From Salvia splendens (taxonomy: Eukaryota; Streptophyta; Magnoliopsida; Lamiales; Lamiaceae), in contig NC_056051.1 of NCBI RefSeq assembly GCF_004379255.2, positions 2,506,062 through 2,570,061 on the forward strand: a stretch of 64,000 bases of DNA, in the 5' to 3' direction. Position numbers and translations under genes: made by a program. Under the pieces are notes generated by a model, which did not search any database, was not told the origin of the DNA, and saw only the letters and a list, made by a program, of their open reading frames with translations. Within the stretch, counting starts at the first letter, position 1. Each line of letters starts with the position of its first letter. Positions 21,901 to 27,700 of the stretch are shown here, piece after piece.

Positions 21901-22064
21901 CCCTAGGAACATTAAAAGGGGGGGAAATAAGAATAGTTATACCGGCAGGAGAGGGACGGCCAAACGAGATTGTGATTGGCCAACCAGTCGTAGAGAACTG
22001 GTACGAGCGACTTCCACTGCGTGTAGCGCTCCTCTACTGTGCGCTCAGCCGCTCTCTCCTTCAT
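3998..22064 (-). CDS. FVE: FVE/MSI4-like WD40 histone-binding protein, 15 coding exons
   Basis: Coding exons, 5' to 3': 21943-22064, 10682-10745, 10361-10447, 10124-10186, 9358-9423, 9154-9228, 8591-8666, 7476-7674, 7170-7251, 5704-5777, 5504-5615, 5289-5363, 4595-4674, 4394-4493, 3998-4105. All junctions are GT/AG, all phases agree, and the sum is 1383 nt (460 aa). The N-terminus carries the histone-H4-binding helix (QWKSLVPVLYDWLANHNLVW), followed by WD repeats with VLIWDV, VVLWSI, LILWDA, LNIWDH and LQIWRM. This is the plant MSI4/FVE branch of RBAP46/48 proteins, nuclear chromatin adaptors that repress FLC-type floral repressors and act in cold responses. The ATG is preceded by an in-frame TAG in the 5' leader, which fixes the start. 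The product lacks the long basic N-terminal extension of the Arabidopsis protein (507 aa). Intron 1 is 11.2 kb because of a retroelement; introns 6 and 9 hold MITEs and a SINE. Confidence 0.93.
6101..6361. mobile_element. Stowaway-type MITE in FVE intron 9
   Basis: Ends are CTCCCTCCATCCCC on the left and GGGACGGATGGAG on the right, flanked by TA at 6099-6100 and 6362-6363. It is 261 bp, noncoding, and lies inside the intron between exons 9 and 10. Confidence 0.85.
6519..6620 (+). repeat. tRNA-derived SINE-like fragment in FVE intron 9
   Basis: The segment has a Pol III A-box-like stretch (TAGCAGTAGAGTGG) and a B-box-like stretch (CAAGTTCGAATCC) about 30 bp apart, as in tRNA-headed SINEs. It does not fold as an evident complete tRNA, and no target duplication or A-tail was clear. 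Confidence 0.5.
6713..6955. mobile_element. Stowaway-type MITE in FVE intron 9
   Basis: Inverted ends are CTCCCTTCGTCCAC and GGACGGAGGGAG. TA precedes the left end; the right flank reads CA, one change from the expected TA. It is noncoding. Confidence 0.7.
8735..8974. mobile_element. Tourist-like MITE in FVE intron 6
   Basis: About 40-bp inverted ends start GGGTGCATTTTCTTTGG on the left and end CCAAAGAGAATGCACCC on the right. The flank is TAC on the left and TAA on the right, compatible with a worn 3-bp PIF/Harbinger target duplication. The 240 bp have no coding role. Confidence 0.7.
11714..11950. repeat. 237-bp direct repeat of FVE intron 1, left copy
   Basis: By eye this stretch is identical, base for base, to 21708-21944 (offset 9994). 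It ends at the FVE exon 1/intron 1 border: the last two bases correspond to the end of exon 1, so the copy carries a duplicated splice donor on the minus strand. The two copies flank the Ty3/gypsy element exactly, like an outsized target-site duplication. Confidence 0.95.
12018..14096 (+). CDS. Gag-protease polyprotein of the Tat element
   Basis: The frame is open upstream to 11997, but the first ATG is at 12018, giving about 692 residues ending at TAG 14094-14096. The N-terminus is Arg/Ser-rich and low-complexity. The retrotransposon Gag domain follows (core around 'WFDSLPQGSIRSYRDL' and 'RFHKECLQVDDLNDL'). A zinc-finger-like C/H cluster CSFHQDHGHDTEEC lies near residue 415-430, and an aspartic protease with the active-site DTGAS is near residue 558. 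Gag forms the particle and protease cleaves the polyprotein. The pol frame continues in the same phase directly after the stop codon. The ORF is intact, with no frameshift seen. Confidence 0.92.
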   Translation: MHTRSHNTHTSVRDEREEASPARRSGKQPREKSASSSHGERTNHSKSHRTEPPQQLALNEAVKSFLAEKQDEFLTFLQKSQKPEKKTADSPSPSRHESHYRSSVVSSRRKNPHHRYVPSPPCYRNHRRTPSPPYRRDVGFAMYGALKTPFSDDITRTPLPQNYRTPSVTYDGLVDPHDFLGRYQYNMANQGLNEVHMCKLFPELLIGNARRWFDSLPQGSIRSYRDLMDAFHRRFFQKAETRITSAQLLSIRQGRDEKISDFMTRFHKECLQVDDLNDLLVISAFQNGILPGALYRKLVECSPQTAQEMWDIADQFSRADEADRRKRSLDSSSRGDKRKPDHSDQGHPRRTPFERIQRAPVQDRLGPRLNPEKPPAQFVPLNKSRAEIFELHSDMFEKPKSMTKSATRRSQDKYCSFHQDHGHDTEECRNLAADIDVLVKAGTLKKYQSKPPKKNKKQRSANCAPQDPKRQQDPEDDDEPQYDGVIQTIDALPAGKTKSSLKSERRGFNREEPTHKRLKKEEVITFSDADPVPAISPHQDAIVIQAGVANKLIHRVFVDTGASVSILFKECFDKLEVDPARLSPAPIPLKSFAQEDTRPEGIISLPITVGRAPTSSSTVIEFFVVKARSPYNIILGRDWLNTVRAICSTYHLTIKIPTKGGIAVIRGDQKRAKECLQIALKSAEQSDRHHQA
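14094..14102 (+). promoter_or_regulatory. Probable translational readthrough stop between gag-pro and pol
   Basis: The only stop separating gag-pro from pol is UAG, followed by CAA UCA. This fits the CAR-YYA context known to make UAG leaky in plants. Pol is in the same frame, with no other stop from 14097 to 17390. Readthrough would give a Gag-Pro-Pol fusion at low ratio; a spliced bypass or simple mutation is the alternative. Confidence 0.65.
14097..17393 (+). CDS. Pol polyprotein (RT, RNase H, archaeal-type RNase H, integrase) of the Tat element
   Basis: The first ATG is at 14130 (1087 residues); the same frame extends up to the stop at 14094. Reverse transcriptase is seen by 'WRMCIDFTDLNKHCPKD', 'MPFGLKN' and the catalytic VYVDD near residue 230. 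The first RNase H follows. A second RNase H of the dual/archaeal type starts near residue 530 (FVDGASNKTGSGAG, then NNEAEYEAL, then HCDSQ, then NSRADTLS), a hallmark of the Tat lineage. Integrase has the H-H-C-C finger (HEGSCGSHIG...KCTKCQ) and the D,D,E residues in WGIDIVGP, ISDNGTQF and NGQTEVTN. The ORF appears full length and uninterrupted, so the enzyme may have been active recently even though the copy lacks a 5' LTR promoter. Confidence 0.95.
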   Translation, partial: QSQQPESEAGEMNEVTPEPNSMKVQLYEDDPSRTVKIGFAGTPLLREKTIQLLKEYKDVFAWSPLNMTGVSAEVITHRLNIDPSVRPIKQKQRLFAAERNQVIHDEVRQLLKADVLFEVKYPSWVANPVMIKKKEGGWRMCIDFTDLNKHCPKDCYPLPNIDKKVEALIGFEIFCFLDLYKGYHQVLMDENDASKTAFITNFGIFAYKKMPFGLKNVGATYQRMVDKLFRHLIGKEVEVYVDDIVVKSRSTSEYENNLKSTLDVLKKANLKLNPQKCTFLVDSGKFLGYWVSKEGLKENPLKVQVVQNMAMPKSIHDVQRLTGCLAALNRFLSQAAEKQMPFFNVLKKAPKFEWVAEQKKAFDELKSYLTELPTLFAPTDAEVIFLYLAASDQTISAVLVREEGLKQRPIYFTSRALRGPETRYQPLEKIALALVNAARRLRPYFYAHKVCVLTDLPLRQVLTKPEASGRIAKWAIELGEHSIEYLPRKAIKGQALADFLVEAKFDQAIPIIAEQKNPTNEELTQPQKPEVEPPDCWIGFVDGASNKTGSGAGILLIAPDGHEVTYSLRFLFPTTNNEAEYEALLAGLQLAQHLLVKSLKIHCDSQVIVNHMLGTSEARGERMKKYLDKAQSISRNFSYFRIIHIPRAGNSRADTLSKLASYPSSKVEELPHRSIDEAEVHSVTSSPNWMTPILKYLDQGQLPEDKREARKITCRALRYELHEGVLYRKSYLQPLLRCVGPEETDYIIREVHEGSCGSHIGARALAKKVLRWGYYWPTLVQEAVRLVKKCTKCQIHANIPRMPQTDLCAMQSPWPFMQWGIDIVGPLPQAPRQMKFLIVAVDYFTKWVEAEPLATITSSKALDFVWKNIVCRFGIPHILISDNGTQFTDKTFKNWCQELNIQQRFTSVSHPQANGQTEVTNRILVKGLKARLEQAKGQWVENLPQVLWSYRTTPKTSNGETPYSLVYGTEAVIPVEIGIPSPRTLNFSTELNDDGLRAELDLAEERRELAFIKEAKYKEQVTRYYNQRVKKLQFQVGDLVLRNNEVSRAEKLGKLEPTWEGPYRVSEVLGKGSYKLTHMSGEQVPRTWHISNLKKFYL
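17394..17740 (+). other. Noncoding spacer downstream of pol in the Tat element
   Basis: The spacer follows the pol stop. An open frame at 17439-17777 has no protein-like pattern and runs into the tandem repeat, so I treat it as noncoding. The base composition is T-rich. Confidence 0.5.
17741..17934. repeat. Two tandem 97-bp repeats in the Tat element
   Basis: The block starting GGAAAGTCCAATCCAAGCG at 17741 is repeated at 17838 with only one or two differences. Such short tandem repeats between integrase and the 3' LTR are common in Tat/Ogre-type elements. Confidence 0.9.
18072..18932 (-). CDS. Antisense ORF 2 of the Tat element (coiled-coil protein)
   Basis: An open minus-strand frame ends at 18072. 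Its first ATG is at 18857, but the frame is open to a possible splice acceptor near 18932 (pyrimidine-rich, then AAG before GAGCTGGAGG), so it is probably a downstream exon. The N-terminal 100 residues are charged and heptad-like, as in a coiled coil. The middle contains three 18-residue repeats rich in Q, E, T, S and R. The C-terminus is Arg-rich. It could join antisense ORF 1 through a donor at the end of that ORF (GGA|GTATGA near 19160), since the phases fit. The function is unknown; similar antisense ORFs occur in Tat elements. Confidence 0.6.
   Translation of the reverse strand: MEVLHWKRLYSSALNEAEKKAIDDQMKYDELLARLVELESNNKDLESIRRDLEAELNTVIAERTAYEDFISGRGGMTISEVQNQVDELWEKLHVLRKNNVLESSACQQVVKSLRRLASLYDIILSRRPAIERFLSRFSLTDAHAPTQTSDPLTQTSTPNQHRTQEQPETSRQERTPSQQRTQEQPETSRQEPTPSQQRTQEQPETSRQERPEVRRGVVNMSEQDQRMLREETLRRRGARTSRTQRRGGRSIRASRPPTDSSAARNARTQHHEDFLDRWLNFSNRRQ
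18305..18466. repeat. Three tandem 54-bp repeats inside antisense ORF 2
   Basis: Three in-frame copies begin at 18305, 18359 and 18413 (GTTCTTGTCTTGACG...). Each encodes an 18-residue unit of the type QQRTQEQPETSRQE. The in-frame period supports a real coding region. Confidence 0.85.
19157..20819 (-). CDS. Antisense ORF 1 of the Tat element, spliced, with putative gypsy-type transposon domain
   Basis: Three exons can be built with GT/AG borders and consistent phase: 20105-20819, 19966-20033 and 19157-19876, totalling 1503 nt (500 aa) and starting at the ATG at 20819. The first exon has a Ser/Gly/Lys-rich start, then a domain with GLRFPLPPAFVELLDFF and LGQVTPNSWRHLSAF, which resembles the Pfam 'putative gypsy type transposon' domain (Transposase_28 family). 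The third exon is a long Ala/Glu/Gln-rich coiled coil, ending in a Glu-rich tail. Its biochemical role is unknown. It is read in the opposite direction to gag-pol and in the same direction as the host FVE gene, so FVE primary transcripts contain it in sense. The splice sites are my prediction. Confidence 0.7.
21123..21138 (+). other. Polypurine tract of the Tat element
   Basis: A G-rich run (eight or more G followed by TGG) directly precedes the LTR start TGATGGGA. This is the normal position for priming plus-strand DNA synthesis. Confidence 0.8.
21139..21684 (+). repeat. 3' LTR (the only LTR) of the Tat element
   Basis: The LTR is 546 bp, starting TGATGGGA and ending TCCCATCA, an 8-bp perfect inverted terminal motif with TG...CA ends. 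It contains a TATAAATA box at 21480-21487. No second copy occurs at the left end of the element. Confidence 0.9.
21480..21487 (+). promoter_or_regulatory. TATA box in the Tat LTR, pointing toward FVE exon 1
   Basis: TATAAATA lies about two-thirds into the LTR, where the U3/R border is expected. Transcription from here would run rightward through the host repeat into FVE exon 1 (21943-22064) in antisense. Whether it is used is not known. Confidence 0.6.
21708..21944. repeat. 237-bp direct repeat of FVE intron 1, right copy
   Basis: This copy is identical to 11714-11950. It continues without break into FVE exon 1, so it contains the genuine 5' splice site (GT at 21942-21941). Confidence 0.95.
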
Positions 22065-22315
22065 TTTCACTCTCTCTCTCGCAGCCGATGCTGATGCTCC
22101 CTAGAGTGAATGCCTCAGTGTGTATAAAATATAAATGATGGGTTTTGGGGGTTTAATAGTGTAGAGGTAAATTGACTCATGTTCGAAAAACAAATAGGGG
22201 CACTTAATTTTATAAAGAGAAATAATTGATACTTCAATTACTCAATTTTGGATTTATTGCAAATTCTGTAGGAGTATAATTTTGCAATCAGGATCCAGTT
22301 TTATACTCCCTCCGT

Positions 22316-22464
22316 TCTAGAGTGATGGATGTATTTCTTTTCGAAATAAAGTAAAAAATAAAAAAAATAGATAGATAAATAAATAAAATTTAAAGAGAAT
22401 AAAGTAAATGATTTCATTTTACTATAAAAGGTAAAGTCATTCTACTGCTATGAAACTGAAGGAA
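22316..22464. mobile_element. Degenerate Stowaway-type MITE
   Basis: The left end CTCCCTCCGTTCTAGAG and the right end CTGAAGGAA are imperfect inverted repeats, with TA outside both (22314-22315 and 22465-22466). It lies in the FVE upstream region. Confidence 0.55.
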
Positions 22465-22565
22465 TAGTAACAATTTAAATTCCTCGATCCCGACATAGCA
22501 AATTAAATTCCCCTACTAAAAGTTTTCACACAGTAATGAATTGATGTGAAGTGATTTGCCTAATA

Positions 22566-23016
22566 CTCTTTTGGCTCAAAAAGTTTGTCACATTATTTCA
22601 TTTTCATCGTCCCATACAATTTATTATATTTCATTTTTTACCATTTTTTTATAGTGGACCTCATGTCTCACTATCTCATTTCACTCATATTTTAATATTT
22701 TATTATAAAACTAATACTTCATCAGTCTCATAAAAAATGAAATGTTTTCCCTTTAGGATGTCCCATTAAAAATAAAACGTTTCTTAAAAGGAAAATATTA
22801 TCATCTCTATTTTTTCTTTTCTGTTATCTTCATAACTCACAAAACAACACTACATAAAATCTCGTGCTTAAAAGCAAATGTTTCATATTTAATGGGGCGG
22901 AGGGAGTATTAAAAATAGAACTTACATCCCACAAAACTTTTCAACTCACTTTTCATCACATTTCTTATATTCTATGCCCAGTCAAAATATGACAAAATTT
23001 ATGGAACGAATGGAGC
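22566..23016. mobile_element. Old MITE interrupted by a second MITE
   Basis: The left arm (CTCTTTTGGCTCAAAAAG, then TTGTCACATTATTTC) is roughly complementary to the right arm near 22979-23016 (TATGACAAAATTTATGG, then GAATGGAG). The element at 22717-22906 sits inside. The ends are worn, so the borders are approximate. Confidence 0.45.
22717..22906. mobile_element. Stowaway-type MITE nested in an older MITE
   Basis: The left end CTTCATCAGTCTCATAAA and the right end GGGGCGGAGGGAG are imperfect inverted repeats, with TA flanks at 22715-22716 and 22907-22908. It is 190 bp and noncoding. Confidence 0.65.
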
Positions 23017-24773
23017 ATTCTTTTCTAAAAATCGAGATGAACCCAAATGCAATAAAACATACTCCATATTCAAATACAGTAGCAACTACTCCCTTCGTAT
23101 GCGAATAGGGGTTTCGTTTTTGTGTTTTTGTATGTACTATGCTAAATTTTAACTAATTAATATTGTTAATAATTTTAATGATAAGTTAAATGAAACTGTC
23201 ATAAAACTATATCATATGTATTTTGTAGTGTTATTTTTTACATGTAAAGGATTCAAACACAATACGACTTAACTCTAATTTAGTATGGAAAAAACAATAA
23301 TTACACTAAATACTTAAAATTTTATATAGGTATTTTATGTATCAGATTTATTGTGGTATACATCAATTATTGTTATGCAAATCTATAGATACAATGTTTG
23401 TACGATAAATTTATTACTCATATTTGTAACGATATTAATAATATATCTTGTCTACAAAATATTTTTAAAATTTTATAGTAATATAATATATTATGATAAT
23501 GAAATTTTAAAATTTTGAAAAAAAAATTGTTTATACTTAAATTGATGTGCATTAAATAATGACGAGTTAACTATAACAATAAATCTAAGTATAATTTGTA
23601 TTATGCTTTCTTTTATTATTAGTATAGCTACAAGCCGATATAAAAAAATGCATTGCGTATTTTCCTATTATTATTATTATTATTTATGTCACATAAATTT
23701 TTATATTATAGAGTACATTTATTAAATTTCAAATGTATATAATGATTGATGCTGAATTAATAGTCGAAAAAATAATTAAATCATGCATTATATACGGGTA
23801 TGTATGGATACTAGCTAGTTAAGTACAGTACTTAGTATTTATTATAGGCATGAAAATTTTGAATTCTAAAAGCACAGTTTAAAAAAGAAAAACAAAAAAA
23901 GTAAAGATGCGAGTCAACTATATTAGGCCATGAATATTTAAAGGCACCAAACATTCAAATTTTAAAACATATTGTCCAAGCTAAATCAATTACGTATATC
24001 ATAAATAAAATACAAATTTTCTTAGTACCGCGTGAAAGTAATAACAGACTCGGTCAAAATAACTCTTTGAAAATTATTTGCTGTACTATATATTTTAGGG
24101 TATAAATTTGATATATACTCCTATAAAACAGCAAATAATTAATAAAATATTTTAAAATTACTTTTAACCTATAAAAGAAAAGCTATTAAGTGATTGTGGA
24201 TCAAACAATATAACTAGGATAAATTGAAAAGTCTCAAACATGACTTATACGATACATATTTGGTAGAATTACAATATTTGTTATCACAGTCATAGTTATA
24301 AACACCATCACACTTTCTCATTAAGTAACAAGGAAAATCTCTATAAATCAATTATAAAAGTTTCTTTAGGGGGAATTGAATAGTTTAATATAGACGTTCT
24401 AGGACAATAAATTAATTATTTTCATTTCCATCAAAATAAAATTTTATTTTGTAAAAAATTTAATTCCATAATATCTGTATAAAATCCATCATAAATCAAA
24501 CAAAATATTTGAATCCATATTTTTCTTCTGATATTCTTATGGTTTTCCTCATTATATCGTCATTTTCTACTCTTTGAATACACAGAATATATACAAATAT
24601 TATATGTATATTACACGCACGAACACACACACACACACAATCACAAGGTATTTGTATGAATTGAGATCATCTACTGAAATTAACTTCCCATTCTCTCTTC
24701 AAGTTCTCCGATCTCCTCGTCTCCGACAATCCACCGCCATTGTTCGCAGCAACCTCATTGCTTGCTCGCCGAT

Positions 24774-27700
24774 ATGGGTAGGTTTCCGATTTGAACTAAA
24801 TCTTCAGTTCTGTGCAGCAGCAGTATCTTCAATCTCAGTGACCTGTTCCTATCAACTGTAAAGTGATTGCTTGGGGTGTAGAGAAGCAATCTAGCAATTT
24901 TCATTTGTTAATTTAGTTGAATAGCGAGTTTCAGTTTCTTCGACTTGGAATGCAAGCAGCTCAAAATTGTCTGCTGTTTTTGTTCTTGTTTTGTTGTTTA
25001 GGCGGATGTTAGTTCAATTGTTTTCAAAAAGTAGCGTTTAGGTGCGCTGAATCGTGATTGGCGCTCTGTGTGATTTGAAATTCGGTATGGTGTGTTGTTT
25101 TGATGTGGATGTGAATGTTGAAATGCTCTAGATGATGGAAAATGGATTGCCATTTAGTTGAATAAGGTTCCATCTGATCGGGATTTTTTTTAATCATTGG
25201 GAATAAAGTTCTCAGCTGGTCTACTCATTTTGTTCACGTGTTTCTGTTGAATTGAACTTTTGTACCATGTAAATATCTGTGATGAGAGCGAATATGGTGG
25301 AGTTTCTTGTTCCTCGTAGGAACACGTACCAAATATCAGAATTGTATCACATGCAACATAGTAGCTTTTCCTTCCTCGTTTCCATTGGATTTCACGTGTT
25401 CCTGCGCTATACGTTAAATCACATTGCTTATATTATGCTTTGATGCTCCCAGTTGCTTGTTTGTCATGTTTTCACCTCATGATAGTCCACAATTGCTAAA
25501 TGGTGCTAATTTCTACTTCCGATACATATTTTGGATTTTTTTTTGTTAGAAATGAATGGCATTGCAGAATGCAGAGGTCACATTATTTTTTTTAATACAG
25601 CTGCATTTGCCTTTCCAGATAAAAGAGACCACTGTTGTTCGACTCACCTCATAGAAGGGGATGGAACTTTCAATGTTGCTGGAGTTGACAATTTTGTGAA
25701 GGAAGTTAAACTTGCCGAGTGTGGGTTGTCTTATGCTGTTGTAGCCATCATGGGCCCTCAGAGCAGTGGTGTGTGTTTTGGATTTGTCAGGCTTTTTTTG
25801 TTATTGTTTATTCAGTTTCATGCAGGCATGGATTATATTTTGCTTGAATTTTGTTTTATTTGTACTTTTGGTGGTTATGGTATTAATATATGCTAAAATA
25901 GCAACTGACTTTTTGGAATACTGTTTATGAAATATGGCAGGGAAGAGTACATTGCTGAATCACCTCTTTGGTACGAATTTCAGAGAAATGGATGCTTTAA
26001 GGGGGAGGCATGTACCTCTTGACTTGAGCTTAAATTAATTTTCTTTTCAATTCGGATGTGAAAGAACGTTTGGATCTTTTCAGGTCACAAACTACAAAGG
26101 GCATATGGATGGCACACTGTGTTGGCATTGAGCCTTGTACTCTCGTTATGGATTTAGAGGGTAGCGATGGAAGAGAAAGAGGGGAGGTGCTATTGAATTT
26201 CTACTTGCTGGGTTCACATATATCCATTTTTTTGTTTTCATGGCGTATCTTCTGCACTATTAGAGATCTTGAAAGATTTCATCTATTCCATTCAGTTCTC
26301 ATTAGTGCTGGTCTTTCTATTTTTTTGTCAAGTGCAACACAGTTATTCTTCCAAACTTCCGATGGATCTATACCTAAACCTTGTTCTTCTATTATTGCAA
26401 TTCTGAATTTCTGAAAATAATCTTGCACCTTGGTATATGCTTTATGTTTCCTGTTTCTACATCCCCGATCTTCTTTAAGTCTTTGAAATATCATGGGAGA
26501 ACCTAGGCATTTTCCTATTGATTGCATTCATTGGCATCCCAATTTTGATTATGTTGCTTATTCCTTCTAGGTTGAGGTTCTTATGCATATGTGCGTGTTT
26601 GTTTGAGTTCACATTATAACCATCTTAGTCTTATAATTTACTTACTGTTTTGTATCTTTTCAGGATGACACTGCATTTGAAAAGCAGAGCGCTCTTTTTG
26701 CTCTTGCTGTTTCTGACATAGTGCTCATAAATATGTAAGAGTGTTGATAGCACAAATGGTTGTCATTTTATTGTTTGACTGGTTCTTATTGTTAACTAAC
26801 TTAGATTGATATAGTTGTCACAGTCTTGTAATTGTGTTTATCTGGAGATGCTAAGGGAAAAAATATTATGCAGGTGGTGTCATGATATAGGGCGTGAACA
26901 GGCTGCAAATAAACCCCTCTTAAAAACTGTATTTCAGGTGACTGTCAATGTAATCTGTGCACACTTCACCTAAATTATCTGATCAATATGCTGATTTATA
27001 TATTACTATGCATAGGTTATGATGAGATTATTCAGTCCTCGTAGGACAACTTTGATGTTTATTATTCGTGATAAAACCAGGGTTTGTTTTCTTTCCTAGT
27101 TTATGATTTAATATTTATTGTTTGATTCTTTATACCGTCAAGATGTATGGTGCATTTGTTCCTTCAAATCGATTGTCAAAATGATATAAATTTCTTCTTT
27201 TGTTTTGCATTGTGATAGACACCATTGGAAAACTTGGAGCCAATTTTAAGGGAGGACATTCAGAAGGTTCATAATATGCTGCTTCTTGTTCCTATACCTC
27301 TTGTAGGTTTTATTGCAGTTGGTTTCTAACATTTTTCCGTCCATGTTATCTGCACACTTTTTTAAAGATATGGGATTCTGTTCTTAAGCCAGAAACTCAT
27401 AAGGAAACTCCATTAAGTGATTTTTTCAATGTAAGATGTTGCTGATTAATAAAAATTTTACCTTTCTGTGTAATTGTGTAAAAAACTTAATATAGTTCTT
27501 TTGCTAAATGATTGAATTGCAGGTTGAGGTTGTGGCTCTATCTAGTTATGAAGAGAAGGAAGAACAATTTAAAGAACAGGTGTGTGTTCTTGTTTGAATT
27601 CTTCTGAGGTATTGATGAATATGGAAGGGTTGTGCTCACTGAGGAATGGGGAAGAATGGGTAGTTGTTTTATGCAGACACAAATTTAACTTTAGTGATTA

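Larger units (their letters stand above)
22065..24773. promoter_or_regulatory. Divergent intergenic region between FVE and RHD3-like genes
   Basis: About 2.7 kb separate the two start codons, which point away from each other. Just upstream of FVE is a GA/CT-rich leader. The middle is AT-rich with several MITEs. A short CA repeat (24622-24638) and CT-rich leader DNA precede the RHD3-like start. Both promoters must lie here, but individual elements cannot be assigned with confidence. Confidence 0.5.

Noticed and set aside
25531..25896. 121-codon open frame as the start of the RHD3-like gene
   Set aside because: The frame includes the end of intron 1 and the beginning of intron 2; the conserved protein needs the ATGG mini-exon at 24774 and the acceptor at 25619.
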